Position numbers and translations under genes: made by a program. This document shows positions 1 to 7,728 of a stretch of DNA of 34,841 bases, in pieces. Under the pieces are notes generated by a model. The model did not search any database. It was not told where the DNA came from and worked only from the letters and a program-made list of their open reading frames with translations. The first letter of the stretch is position 1; every line of letters starts with the position of its first letter. Source of the DNA: Paraburkholderia humisilvae (GTDB lineage Bacteria > Pseudomonadota > Gammaproteobacteria > Burkholderiales > Burkholderiaceae); contig NZ_CADIKH010000059.1 of assembly GCF_902859855.1 (NCBI RefSeq), positions 1-34,841 on the forward strand. The letters are read 5' to 3'.

Positions 1-107
1 CCGATGCGGAAATGCTCGAGCGAGCGCTGCGTTTGCGCGCCCCATAGCTTGTCGGCGGGGACCTCGACTTCACCCATGCTGTCAGTCTCGGTGCGAACGT
101 TACTCAT
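1..107 (-). CDS. fumC: Fumarate hydratase class II, N-terminal fragment (runs off the window)
   Basis: This is the first 35 codons of a class II (iron-independent) fumarase, which interconverts fumarate and malate in the TCA cycle in the cytoplasm. The visible N-terminus reads MSNVRTETDSMGEVEVPADK and continues with LWGAQTQRSLEHFRI, which matches the highly conserved start of FumC proteins, including the invariant-looking WGAQTQRS stretch. The ATG at 107-105 is preceded by an AAGGAG Shine-Dalgarno at 115-120, so the start is secure. The rest of the gene, including the catalytic region, lies left of the window. It is the outermost gene here and shows no obvious link to its neighbour acdS, which points the same way but is separated by a hairpin terminator and about 340 bp. 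Confidence 0.93.
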   Translation of the reverse strand, partial: MSNVRTETDSMGEVEVPADKLWGAQTQRSLEHFRI

Positions 108-323
108 TGCCTAGCTCCTTTCGATAAAAATCTGCTGTCGGGTGTGAAGACCGGATGAAACGCTTGCCGGGTACGCGCGATCACACAGTCCGAAAATCGA
201 CTGGGATGACGCGAACGAGGTGAGGAGGAGTCTTTGACGATACAGCAGGGGATAACGGGGGGATAGCTATACGAACGTCCTGATCGGGCGAAGCGACGTA
301 TGCGGGCGGGATACCTTGGTTTT

Positions 324-341
324 ATCACGTTAAGACGTGAT
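324..341. promoter_or_regulatory. Short dyad upstream of fumC, possible operator
   Basis: ATCACGT and ACGTGAT form a perfect 7-bp inverted repeat around TAAG, about 220 bp upstream of the fumC start. No T-run follows it on either strand, so it reads more like a protein-binding dyad than a terminator. The regulator is unknown. Confidence 0.25.
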
Positions 342-360
342 CGACAGATAGAGAAACGCA

Positions 361-390
361 GAGGCCGGCTTGACTCATCAAGCCGGCCTC
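361..390 (-). terminator. Hairpin terminator downstream of acdS
   Basis: GAGGCCGGCTTGA and TCAAGCCGGCCTC form a perfect 13-bp stem with a CTCA loop, about 55 bp beyond the acdS stop codon. On the minus strand the stem is followed by TGCGTTTCTCT, a weak T-rich tail. It most likely ends the acdS transcript before fumC. Confidence 0.7.
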
Positions 391-445
391 CGGGCGTAAA
401 GAAAATGATAGTTGGCGTTGCTACGCGGCGCGTGTTGTCTGCCGC

Positions 446-1462
446 TTAGCCATTGCGAAACAGAAAGCTGTAAGCATTCAGCGCGGGCACGCCGCCAAGA
501 TGCGCGTACAGCACTTTCGACCCCGGCGGGAATTCGTCATGGCGGACCATCTGGATCATCGCGTCCATCGATTTGCCTTCGTAAACCGGATCGGTGAGCA
601 TGCCTTCCATTCTGGCGCATAGGCGAATCGCATCCAGCGTACCTTCATTCGGCAGGCCATACGCGGGGCCGGCGAAGCGCGTATCGAGAATGACATCGTT
701 TTCATGGATCGGCTGTTCGAGACCGACGAGCTCCGCTGTATGCCTTGCGATACGCGTGATTTGCGCATGCGTTTTTTCAGGCGTCGCGGAAGCATCGACA
801 CCCACCACCCGGCGTGCGCGGCCGTCGGCCGCGAAACCGACAACCATCCCCGCCTGCGTGCTGCCGGTCACTGAGCAGACGACGATATAGTCGAACTTGA
901 AGCCGAGCTTGTTCTCCTGCTCGCGCACCTCTTCCGCGAACCCGACAAACCCGAGGCCACCCAGCGGATGTTCAGAGCAGCCCGCGGGAATGGGAAACGG
1001 TTTGCCGCCTGCGGCGCGCACGCTTTCCATCGCGTCTTCCCAGCTCTTGCGGATGCCGATGTCGAAACCGTCCGCAACGAGCCGCACGTCCGCGCCCATG
1101 ATCCGGGACATCTGGATATTGCCGACGCGGTCATACACCGCATCGGAATAGTCGACCCAGTTCTCCTGCACCAGCACGCACTTCATGCCGAGATGCGCGG
1201 CGACCGCGGCCACCTGGCGCGTCTGGTTCGACTGAATGCCGCCGATCGACACCAGCGTGTCGCAGCCTTGTTCCAGCGCTTCGGGAATCAGGTATTCCAG
1301 CTTGCGCGTCTTGTTGCCGCCGAACGCCAGACCGCTATTGCAATCTTCGCGCTTCGCGTAAAGCGAGACCTTGCCGCCGAGATGCGCGCTCAGACGCTTT
1401 AACGGAACGATCGGCGTCGGGCCGAAAGTCAGCGGATAACGCGGGAAACGTCGCAAGTTCAT
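446..1462 (-). CDS. acdS: 1-aminocyclopropane-1-carboxylate (ACC) deaminase
   Basis: This PLP enzyme cleaves ACC, the ethylene precursor of plants, to 2-oxobutyrate and ammonia in the cytoplasm, and is typical of plant-associated bacteria. The 338-residue length is that of the family. The PLP lysine is K51 in GGNKTRKLEY. Residues reported to separate true ACC deaminases from the related D-cysteine desulfhydrases are all present: Y294 and E295 in DPVYEGK, and L322 in AHLGG. SIGGIQSNQTRQVAA (about residues 72-86) is the conserved substrate/cofactor loop. An AAAGGA Shine-Dalgarno at 1471-1476 supports the start. It is divergent from the Lrp-type gene acdR, the usual arrangement in proteobacteria, so AcdR and ACC probably control it. 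The match is strong enough to name the gene from sequence alone. Confidence 0.96.
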   Translation of the reverse strand: MNLRRFPRYPLTFGPTPIVPLKRLSAHLGGKVSLYAKREDCNSGLAFGGNKTRKLEYLIPEALEQGCDTLVSIGGIQSNQTRQVAAVAAHLGMKCVLVQENWVDYSDAVYDRVGNIQMSRIMGADVRLVADGFDIGIRKSWEDAMESVRAAGGKPFPIPAGCSEHPLGGLGFVGFAEEVREQENKLGFKFDYIVVCSVTGSTQAGMVVGFAADGRARRVVGVDASATPEKTHAQITRIARHTAELVGLEQPIHENDVILDTRFAGPAYGLPNEGTLDAIRLCARMEGMLTDPVYEGKSMDAMIQMVRHDEFPPGSKVLYAHLGGVPALNAYSFLFRNG

Positions 1463-1568
1463 TGCCTGACTCCTTTCTCTCGGGATGATGGGCTACATGC
1501 TAGGAAATCCTCGAGAAAATGAGCTTGCAAAGATAAGCGGCATTGCGTAGTTTAAAAACGCCAGATGG

Positions 1569-1590
1569 GAAATTCACTTAATTAAATTTC
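1569..1590. promoter_or_regulatory. Candidate AcdR/Lrp-type operator between acdS and acdR
   Basis: GAAATT and AATTTC form a perfect inverted repeat separated by 10 bp (CACTTAATTA). The site lies in the AT-rich core of the divergent acdS-acdR region and ends about 20 bp before the acdR start. Lrp-type regulators bind AT-rich dyads, and AcdR is known to act in this divergent region in other bacteria. The assignment here is inference from position and symmetry. Confidence 0.45.
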
Positions 1591-1611
1591 TTGTTTTGTC
1601 GTTTCCACGCA

Positions 1612-2112
1612 ATGAAAAAACCTTCAGTTCGCGCAACGTCCCAACAGGAAAGCCTCGAGATCGACCGCGTCGATCGCGCGATTTTGCGGCAATTGCAGCG
1701 CGACGCATCAATCTCGAATGTCGCGCTGGCGGCCAGGGTCAACCTCAGCGCGCCGGCATGCCTGCGCCGGGTTGAACGGCTGAAGAGCACGGGCTATATC
1801 CGTTCGACGGTCGCGTTGCTCGACCCCAAGCGGCTCGACGCGGGCATGCTGGTGTGGATCGGCGTGGTGCTCGACCGCTCGACACCCGAATCGTTCGAGG
1901 AATTCGAGCGTCTCGCGCAGAAGGTGCCGGGGTGCATGGAGTGCCACGTCGTGACTGGCGAATTCGACTACTTCATGCTGATTCGCACGCGCGATAACGA
2001 CAGCTTCAACAAATTGCATGCGGAGAAGCTGATCTATTTGCCCGGCGTGAGGCAGATACGGTCGTTCATCGCATTGCGCGAGATTTTGTCGACCACTTCC
2101 TTTCCGGTTTAA
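1612..2112 (+). CDS. acdR: Lrp/AsnC-family transcriptional regulator of acdS
   Basis: A 166-residue Lrp/AsnC regulator. The N-terminal winged helix-turn-helix covers about residues 13-65 (IDRVDRAILRQLQRDA, then NVALAARVNLSAPACLRRVE). The C-terminal RAM/effector-binding domain runs from about 70 to 155 (LDAGMLVWIGVVL; VPGCMECHVVTGEFDYFMLI), followed by the typical LPGVRQIRS end. The size and domain order are complete. The start chosen is ATG 1612 (MKKPSVRA). A longer frame opening at 1591 would place the candidate operator directly against the start codon, which is less likely. It is divergent from acdS, the standard acdR position, so it most likely activates acdS when ACC is present. Confidence 0.88.
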   Translation: MKKPSVRATSQQESLEIDRVDRAILRQLQRDASISNVALAARVNLSAPACLRRVERLKSTGYIRSTVALLDPKRLDAGMLVWIGVVLDRSTPESFEEFERLAQKVPGCMECHVVTGEFDYFMLIRTRDNDSFNKLHAEKLIYLPGVRQIRSFIALREILSTTSFPV

Positions 2113-2165
2113 CCGAACGGGCGTCCGAATGCGCAAAAACCCGCGCGACAAGCGCATTTCGTGCC

Positions 2166-2186
2166 TGTCATGCCACCGTCATGACA
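2166..2186. terminator. Weak hairpin between the convergent acdR and OsmC-type genes
   Basis: TGTCATG and CATGACA form a perfect 7-bp stem with a 7-nt loop in the 99-bp gap between two convergent genes. There is no T-run. The position suits a bidirectional terminator, but the hairpin is short. Confidence 0.3.
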
Positions 2187-2211
2187 CGATTGCGCGGCGC
2201 CACCCGCGCGC

Positions 2212-2691
2212 TTAACGCGAAGAAGAAAACTCGATAGCCGGTTCACACAGAATCGGAAAATTGACCGAATTCGCCACATAGCACTTCTCATGCGCTGTGT
2301 GGTGCAGGCTTTCCGCACGTTCGCGATCGTCGCCGGCGCGAATGGTCACGCGGGGGCGCAGCACGATCTGCGTAAAGTGCCCTTGTTCGCGACTATCGAG
2401 CATCGTGCCTTGCGCTTCATCGACGTAAGCCAGCACCGTGATACCCGCTTCCGCGCACAAATGCAGATACCACAGTTTGTGGCACGCCGATGCGGCCGCC
2501 ACGACCAGGTCTTCAGGATTCCAGCGCGCCGCGTCGCCGAGAAACGCGGCATCCGACGAACCGGCGATATCCGGTTTGCTACCCGATCGGATCGAATGGT
2601 CGCGGCTGTAGTCACGATAGCCCGACGTGCCGGTTCCCTTGTTGCCAGTCCATTGCACCGTGACTTTGTAGTGGTGTTCGCCGTGTGCCAT
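2212..2691 (-). CDS. OsmC-family protein (probable thiol peroxidase)
   Basis: A 159-residue protein of the OsmC/Ohr fold. Members usually reduce organic hydroperoxides or related oxidised species with a cysteine pair in the cytoplasm. The conserved core NPEDLVVAAASACHKLWYLH carries the first cysteine (C70). The second conserved cysteine is C137 in AHEKCYVANSVNFP. GSSDAAFLGDAARWNPE at about residues 44-60 is the usual lead-in. The start is ATG 2691 with AAGGAG at 2699-2704; a longer frame to 2775 lacks such a site and overlaps the cupin gene. It lies 43 bp after the cupin stop on the same strand and may be cotranscribed with it. The subfamily (OsmC, Ohr or other) cannot be fixed by eye. Confidence 0.85.
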   Translation of the reverse strand: MAHGEHHYKVTVQWTGNKGTGTSGYRDYSRDHSIRSGSKPDIAGSSDAAFLGDAARWNPEDLVVAAASACHKLWYLHLCAEAGITVLAYVDEAQGTMLDSREQGHFTQIVLRPRVTIRAGDDRERAESLHHTAHEKCYVANSVNFPILCEPAIEFSSSR

Positions 2692-2734
2692 ACCAGGTCT
2701 CCTTGAGGCCGAAGGCGTTTTGTTAGAATCCGCG

Positions 2735-2998
2735 CTATTTTCGCCCGACCAGATAAGTGACGCCTTGCGGGCCATAACGCTCTGCGTGCGGCATGTTAGC
2801 AGGCAGATGAAACACGTCCCCCACTTTGTAGAGCCGCTCGTCGTTGCCGGTACGGATATGAATTTCGCCGGCGAGAATCAGTGCCTTCGCCTCGAAAGGA
2901 TGAGCGTGATCGTCGAGCGCGCCGACGTCACGCTGCACCGTGACGAGTTCGGTAAATCCCTGTTGAGCGAGCGCTTCAACAAATGCTTCGCGTTGCAT
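2735..2998 (-). CDS. Small single-domain cupin protein
   Basis: An 87-residue cupin with both metal-binding motifs: motif 1 is HAHPFEAKALILAGE (H31, H33, E36) and motif 2 is GDVFHLPANMPHAERYG (H71). These residues normally hold one divalent metal inside a beta-barrel. The substrate cannot be predicted; proteins of this size are often small dioxygenases, isomerases or sensors. The start at ATG 2998 is preceded by GGAGAA at 3005-3010. In-frame upstream ATGs at 3031 and 3079 are possible, but give a poorly conserved-looking basic extension. It lies between the FAD oxidoreductase and OsmC genes on the same strand. Confidence 0.78.
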   Translation of the reverse strand: MQREAFVEALAQQGFTELVTVQRDVGALDDHAHPFEAKALILAGEIHIRTGNDERLYKVGDVFHLPANMPHAERYGPQGVTYLVGRK

Positions 2999-3091
2999 CG
3001 GGTGTTCTCCGTCGGGCCAGTCCGGGCCCATCCGACGCAGTATAGGTAGACGAGGACAGCGGGTGCAAGGCGACGGCAATGAGGCCAGCCA

Positions 3092-4477
3092 CTACATGCG
3101 CGGCTTGATATTCTGATTGAGCCTGAAGAAGTTCGTCGGATCGTATTTGGTCTTCACGTCGACGAGTTGTTCATAGTGGCTGCCAAACGCGGCGCGCACT
3201 TCGTTGGCGCTTTCGTCGCCGAGAAAATTCACGAGGCATGTGTAGCTGGAAAATGGTTTGAGCGCGTCGGAAAACCCACGCGTCCATGCGATATTCCGCG
3301 CGCTTTGCACCGTGTCGGGCCATTTGGCCTCAATCGCGACATTGAACCCCGCGTTGCGGTGAGGAAACGCAGTGGCAGCCGCATCCACCTTGTTCACCGC
3401 GCCACTGAATATCTGCACGAGCACCACGCTAAGCTCCGACGGAGCCTGGTTGCTTTGCTCGACAATCACAGCGATCGCTGCGTCGCTCAATTCATTGACA
3501 AATGTCGAGCGCCAATAGTTGTGAATCCCGTCCGGGCTGCTCGGGTCGGCAAGTTTCTGCATGGCCGGAAACGGCATCGGCTGTATCGCTTCGAATACGC
3601 GCGGTGCGACCGTTCGCAGTTGCTGAACGATCGGTTCGCCTGCTGCAGGGTTGCCGCAATAGCACATCATGATGGCGGTGGCGGGTATGCCTTCCGGCGT
3701 CGATATCATGCCCACGTAGGCGGTCAGTTCGTCAGGCGCGGTCAACATGAAGTCGCGATAGAAGCGCAGCACCGTCGCCGCATGTTCACGCGGATAGACG
3801 ATTGCACCGCCCAGCACCGTCGAAACCGGATGGGCGCGGAAACTGAACGATGTCACGACGCCGAAGTTGCCGCCACCGCCGCGCAGCGCCCAGAACAGGT
3901 CCGAATGCGATGCCCCATGCACTTGCAACACTTCACCTTGCGCACTGACGAGTTCGCACGACAGGAGATTGTCGCAAGTCAGCCCGTATTTGCGCGAGAG
4001 CCAGCCGATGCCACCGCCCAGCGTCAGGCCCCCGACACCGGTTTTCGACATCACACCGGCCGGCACCGCGAGACCGTGCTGATGCGTTTCGCGATCGACA
4101 TCTTCGAGCCGCGCGCCCGCTTGCACGATGACCGTATGCGACGCCGCATCGACAGTAACGCGGTTCATCGGCGCAAGATCGATCACAATGCCGTCATCGC
4201 ACAGCGCGTGGCCTGCAACGTTGTGTCCGCCACCCTTTATCGAAACCAGCAGATTGTTGATACGCGCGAATGTGACGACGCGCGCGACATCAGCCGTCGA
4301 CGTGCATCGTGCGATCAGGCCAGGGCGCTTGTCGATACTCGCATTCCAGAGCGTGCGCGCTGAATCGTAATCTGCGTCACCGGGAAGGAGCACTTCCCCC
4401 GCGAATGCATTGATAAACCGCTTGACGGTCCGTAGTTCGACAATCGAGCCGTCGGCGTGTTTGAGAATTCCGGGCAT
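3092..4477 (-). CDS. FAD-binding oxidoreductase, berberine-bridge-enzyme-like (PCMH type)
   Basis: A 461-residue flavoprotein oxidase with an N-terminal PCMH-type FAD domain (about residues 45-225) and a C-terminal BBE segment (YDPTNFFRLNQNIKP, the last 17 residues). H85 in VSIKGGGHNVAGH is the expected site of 8-alpha-histidyl FAD. Bicovalent family members have a cysteine in a GVCPTVGVGG-like loop, but here that loop reads GVMSKTGVGG, so M143 replaces the cysteine and a single covalent link is predicted. The substrate is unknown; relatives oxidise sugars, alkaloids and polyketides. The start at ATG 4477 has AAAGGAG at 4483-4489; a longer frame to 4603 lacks this. There is no signal peptide, so it is probably cytoplasmic. 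It is divergent from a 2OG-oxygenase-type gene. Confidence 0.87.
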   Translation of the reverse strand: MPGILKHADGSIVELRTVKRFINAFAGEVLLPGDADYDSARTLWNASIDKRPGLIARCTSTADVARVVTFARINNLLVSIKGGGHNVAGHALCDDGIVIDLAPMNRVTVDAASHTVIVQAGARLEDVDRETHQHGLAVPAGVMSKTGVGGLTLGGGIGWLSRKYGLTCDNLLSCELVSAQGEVLQVHGASHSDLFWALRGGGGNFGVVTSFSFRAHPVSTVLGGAIVYPREHAATVLRFYRDFMLTAPDELTAYVGMISTPEGIPATAIMMCYCGNPAAGEPIVQQLRTVAPRVFEAIQPMPFPAMQKLADPSSPDGIHNYWRSTFVNELSDAAIAVIVEQSNQAPSELSVVLVQIFSGAVNKVDAAATAFPHRNAGFNVAIEAKWPDTVQSARNIAWTRGFSDALKPFSSYTCLVNFLGDESANEVRAAFGSHYEQLVDVKTKYDPTNFFRLNQNIKPRM

Positions 4478-4516
4478 GCATGCTCCTTTGAATCGGCTAA
4501 GCCACGACAGACTGTC

Positions 4517-4534
4517 ATGGCGGTTAAACGCCAT
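4517..4534. promoter_or_regulatory. Dyad in the divergent FAD-oxidoreductase/oxygenase region
   Basis: ATGGCG and CGCCAT form a perfect 6-bp inverted repeat around GTTAAA, 40 bp upstream of the FAD oxidoreductase start. The regulator is unknown. The arm length is modest, so chance is possible. Confidence 0.22.
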
Positions 4535-4711
4535 CCGGTTCGAATGCGCGTGCAAATAGTTATCGTTCTTGTGCGGCAACGCCTGGCTGCGCAAGCGAAG
4601 CACGGTCGCTGATTCCCGAACTTACGAAGCAACGAACGCGTCCCTCACTCTTTCCTCATTTTCAGCCTGTACGCTAAATCTCAAGGCAATGGTTAATAGA
4701 TGGGAGGCGTC

Positions 4712-5668
4712 ATGCTAGTACCTGTAATCGATATTTCGGCTCTCTACGAGGACGACGCCAACGGATGGCGTCTGGTGGAGGAGAAACTCTACGAAGCGCA
4801 CTCGACGGTGGGCTTCTCGATCCTCACTGGCCACGGCGTGCCGGCGCGGATGATGGACGATCTCTTTGCGGCATCTGCGCGCTTTTACGCGCTGCCATTG
4901 GAACAGAAGCTCGCGTACCGCTACGGCGCGCATCTGCGCGGCTACCTGCCGCTTAACACGTCGACATTGACCCGCTCGACATTAGGCTCGGCACGCAAGC
5001 CGAACTACAGCGAGTCATTTATCGTGCTCAACGAACTCGACGAGAGCCTGTGCGACCAGTGGTCCCGTTCCGCGATGGGCGGCCATCAGGTATGGCCGCT
5101 TGACCCGAAGGAGTTCGAGATCGCAGTGCGGCGCTACCGCGCGGCGATGACAAGGGTCGGCCAGGCGATGGTGCGTTGCTTCGCCTGCATGCTCGGCCTG
5201 CCGCGCGACGGACTGGACCCCTACTTCGAAACGCCGAACCCGATCCTGCGCCTGTTGCACTATCCGCCGCTGCCGGATCGTGAAGCGAATCAATTCGGCT
5301 CGGCGCCGCACACCGACTACGGATGCCTGAGCTTCATCGCGCAAGACGACGTCGGCGGCCTGCAGGTGAAGGCAGCGGACAATAGCTGGTTCGACGTGCC
5401 CGCCATCCCGCACGCGCTCGTGCTGAACACCGGGCAAGTGATGGAGGCATGGAGCGGCGGCGTGCTCAAGGCGACGCCGCACCGCGTGATCAACCATCCG
5501 GAAAAGTCGCGTTACTCGGTCGGCTTCTTCTACGATTGCGGCCTGAACACGCGCGTGATGCCCATCGCGTCAATGACCGACGCAATGTGCGCGTGCAAGC
5601 CGCAGCCCAAAACTTACGGCGAACATCTGGAGACCCTGCTGCGCGCCAACTACTCGTTTGCGGATTGA
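4712..5668 (+). CDS. 2-oxoglutarate/Fe(II)-dependent oxygenase, isopenicillin-N-synthase-like
   Basis: A 318-residue member of the IPNS-like non-haem iron oxygenases, which hydroxylate, desaturate or cyclise small molecules in the cytoplasm. The N-terminal DIOX_N region (VPVIDISALYED; GFSILTGHGVP, about residues 4-50) is followed by the double-stranded beta-helix core. Iron ligands are visible: H200 and D202 in SAPHTDYGCLSF and H257 in ATPHRVINH. The RYS pair R267/S269 (KSRYSVGFFYD) is the usual 2-oxoglutarate carboxylate anchor. ATG 4712 has GGGAGG just upstream (4702-4707); ATG 4700 is in frame but poorly placed. The substrate is not predictable. Its head-to-head position with an FAD oxidoreductase hints at a shared small-molecule pathway. 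Confidence 0.88.
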   Translation: MLVPVIDISALYEDDANGWRLVEEKLYEAHSTVGFSILTGHGVPARMMDDLFAASARFYALPLEQKLAYRYGAHLRGYLPLNTSTLTRSTLGSARKPNYSESFIVLNELDESLCDQWSRSAMGGHQVWPLDPKEFEIAVRRYRAAMTRVGQAMVRCFACMLGLPRDGLDPYFETPNPILRLLHYPPLPDREANQFGSAPHTDYGCLSFIAQDDVGGLQVKAADNSWFDVPAIPHALVLNTGQVMEAWSGGVLKATPHRVINHPEKSRYSVGFFYDCGLNTRVMPIASMTDAMCACKPQPKTYGEHLETLLRANYSFAD

Positions 5669-5701
5669 GCGTCAGCGCGGCAGCACGGCCGCGCGCGATG
5701 T

Positions 5702-6802
5702 TCAGTTCGTCACCGCATCGATCCGCCCGAACACGCCTGTCGTTTTGGACGGACCGGCGGCGAAGAACAGCGTATTGCTCGGCTGATTATCGACGTCGTT
5801 GCCGAAGCTAAGACCCCACAGGCCCGCTTGCTGGAACGGCTGCCCGTTGCCGAGTGGCAGCTTGCCCATGTCCTGGCCGGTCGTCGGATTGAAGACTTCG
5901 ATAAAGCCCGAGCCGAAATTACCGACCAGCAGCATGTTCGACAGCGGGCCAAAGTTGGCTGGCGCGAGCACGATGCCCCAAGGCGCATTCAGCACACCAC
6001 CGTTGTTGACGATGCGCCGCACGAATGTGCCGTTCAGATCGAATTCGTCGAGAATGCCGAGACCGTCGCCCACCACTTGAGCGGCCTTGGCCGCGTTCTG
6101 GTGCGCATACGTGACGAACACGTTATTGCCGATGTGCTGAATGCCGAACGGCGCGAAGTTGGGCGGCAAGTTCGGGTCGACGAACTGACCGGCCGCGGGC
6201 GCGATCTTGTTGAACTGCGCGTCGAACATATCGACCTTCGCGTTATGGAAGTCCGTTGCGTACAGCCTGTTCTGACCGCCGATGTTGACCATCGTGATGC
6301 CTTTATAGTTCGCCCCGCCGTTGTTGACGGCATCGTCAAACGCGGTGACGGCGGTGGTCGGCAGCACCTTCGGCGACCACGCGGCAATTGTGCCCGCGTC
6401 GGTGGCCCAGATAAATACCGCGTTGCTGCTTGCGCCATTCGAGCTGATCACAAAGTCCGTGGTCGGATTGAAGATGATGCCGGTTGGACCCGCGGGGCCG
6501 ACGGTGCCGTCGGGAATCGACACGACCAGCGACTGAATATTGCCGTTGCCGTCGAACAGCGAAGATTTGTGAGTATTGTTATCGGAGACCCACATCGTGG
6601 CGGTGGGGTTGAACGCGACGCCCCAGCCGTTCTGCAGGTCCGCGTCCGCCTTCGTTGCGACGATGCTGCCATCCGAATCGAGCAGCGTTTCGTTGAAGGT
6701 GGTTTGGTGCGATGGCGGGTCATCGCTGCCGCCGCATGCGGCAAGGGCGAGTGCGACTGATGCTGCCAGCGCGGCAGCGCGAAGCGTTTTTCTGGTGATC
6801 AC
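5702..6802 (-). CDS. TIGR03118-like beta-propeller lipoprotein
   Basis: A 366-residue exported protein of unknown function. The GTG start at 6802 has AGGAG six bases upstream, and begins VITRKTLRAAALAASVALAL followed by the lipobox LAAC, with C23 as the lipidation site. The ATG of the longer frame at 6868 would add 22 poorly signal-like residues. After a short linker come NHL/propeller-like repeats: NGWGVAFNPTATMWVSDNN, GPTGIIFNPTTDFVIS, KGITMVNIGGQNRLYATDFH, FAPFGIQHIGNNVFVTYA, LNAPWGIVLAP and GLWGLSFGN. This pattern of WG or G-hydrophobic blades matches the conserved hypothetical family TIGR03118. It is convergent with the oxygenase gene (33-bp gap), with no functional link visible. Confidence 0.8.
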   Translation of the reverse strand: MITRKTLRAAALAASVALALAACGGSDDPPSHQTTFNETLLDSDGSIVATKADADLQNGWGVAFNPTATMWVSDNNTHKSSLFDGNGNIQSLVVSIPDGTVGPAGPTGIIFNPTTDFVISSNGASSNAVFIWATDAGTIAAWSPKVLPTTAVTAFDDAVNNGGANYKGITMVNIGGQNRLYATDFHNAKVDMFDAQFNKIAPAAGQFVDPNLPPNFAPFGIQHIGNNVFVTYAHQNAAKAAQVVGDGLGILDEFDLNGTFVRRIVNNGGVLNAPWGIVLAPANFGPLSNMLLVGNFGSGFIEVFNPTTGQDMGKLPLGNGQPFQQAGLWGLSFGNDVDNQPSNTLFFAAGPSKTTGVFGRIDAVTN

Positions 6803-7311
6803 GTGAAGCTCCTGTTCTGAGGTGTTTTGAGCATTACCGGGGCATTGGCGACGCGCGATGGCTTGCATGTATGCCTAACCATCTGCGTCGACACGGGGGA
6901 CGAGACCTGTGCCGCGCATTCCGTAGCAAACCTATGCAATGTGCAGCCTCTCGAAAACAGCATCTGCGGAAGCTTTATTCCGAGGAAATGAAGCGGGCGT
7001 TAGAACGTGAACTTGTTGAATGGATGAAAGGCCGGCGCGCCAGAGACGGATAACCTCGTGCCAGCGGAAAGGTGAGCGGATACGGGATTCGGCGATGTCA
7101 TGACCGACCAGGCGATCGTGCGAAGCGGCGTGACAAAAAGGTACTCACAAGTCGACACGGATTCGCCACATGAATCGGCTAAGTTCAGTTGCTCATTCGT
7201 GGGTTCTCCTTTGCGGGCGCGGGGAGCATGCATCGGGTTGCTGGAACCCGCGATGGCACTTCACCGATTCGACATGAGCAAGCGATGCATACGAAGCAAA
7301 CGGCTGGCGTG
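6803..7311. other. Gene-poor stretch before gspI (about 509 bp)
   Basis: No supported gene. It contains the leader of the TIGR03118-like gene (minus strand) and the upstream region of gspI (plus strand). A 60-codon frame at 6871-7053 ends in a charged, helix-like segment but has no Shine-Dalgarno. No clear promoter, repeat or hairpin was recognised. The gspI frame is open from 7189, so part of 7189-7311 could be coding if an upstream start is used. Confidence 0.5.
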
Positions 7312-7728
7312 ATGCACGCGCGGCGCGGCGGTGCGCGCGGCCCGGCCACATTCACCAAAACAATGCATGGCTTCACGCTGATCGAGGTACTGGTTGCGCT
7401 CGCGATCGTGGCGATCGCGCTTGGCGCCGTGTTAAGGGCGATCGGCTCGCTTGCGGCGGATACCGACTCCGCGCGGCAGCATCTGCTTGCGCTGTGGAGT
7501 GCGGACAATGCGTTGAGCGAGCTGCGCATTTCGTCGGCATGGCCGCCGCCGGGGCAAACCACGTTTACGTGCCCGCAGGGGGCGTATCGGTTCGTGTGCC
7601 GTCAGACGGTGTCGGCGCTGGGGAGTCCGCTGGTGCGCCAGGTGACGGTGAGTGTTTATCCGTCGGCGGCGAACCGGATGGTGTTGGCGGAAGTTGTTAC
7701 GGTGATTCAGAATGAAGCGCATCGATAG
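7312..7728 (+). CDS. gspI: Type II secretion system minor pseudopilin GspI
   Basis: A minor pseudopilin that caps the T2SS pseudopilus in the periplasm. The prepilin-peptidase site is G20 followed by FTLIEVLVALAIVAIAL, with the conserved glutamate at +5 of the mature chain and a hydrophobic helix. The mature length (about 118 residues), the early RAIGSLAAD segment and the short cysteine-containing C-terminal domain fit GspI. The start is uncertain: ATGs at 7231, 7285, 7312 and 7363 are in frame and none has a strong Shine-Dalgarno. ATG 7312 is used because it gives a basic 20-residue leader. It overlaps gspJ by 17 bp, so the two are translationally coupled. gspG and gspH are not in the window. 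Confidence 0.82.
   Translation: MHARRGGARGPATFTKTMHGFTLIEVLVALAIVAIALGAVLRAIGSLAADTDSARQHLLALWSADNALSELRISSAWPPPGQTTFTCPQGAYRFVCRQTVSALGSPLVRQVTVSVYPSAANRMVLAEVVTVIQNEAHR

Larger units (their letters stand above)
108..445. other. Intergenic region fumC-acdS (338 bp)
   Basis: No convincing gene is present. The stretch holds the fumC leader (minus strand), a short dyad ATCACGT-TAAG-ACGTGAT at 324-341 of unknown role, and the strong acdS-side hairpin at 361-390. The reading frame at 104-328 has an Arg/Ser/Pro-rich composition typical of non-coding translation of GC-rich DNA and overlaps the fumC start. Confidence 0.6.

Noticed and set aside
2165..2182. A PhoB-box-like sequence, CTGTCAT-GCCA-CCGTCAT
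   Set aside because: The half-site spacing is right, but it lies between the 3' ends of two convergent genes, where no promoter is expected. The TGTCATG/CATGACA symmetry is explained as well by a weak terminator hairpin.
3167..4363. A 398-codon plus-strand frame across the FAD oxidoreductase
   Set aside because: Antisense to a gene with a clear FAD domain; Arg/His-rich translation without recognisable motifs.
6871..7053. A 60-codon frame with a charged helical C-terminus (KRALERELVEWMKGRR)
   Set aside because: No Shine-Dalgarno, no recognised family, and an Arg/His-rich start typical of random frames in GC-rich DNA. It may deserve a check in relatives but is not supported here.
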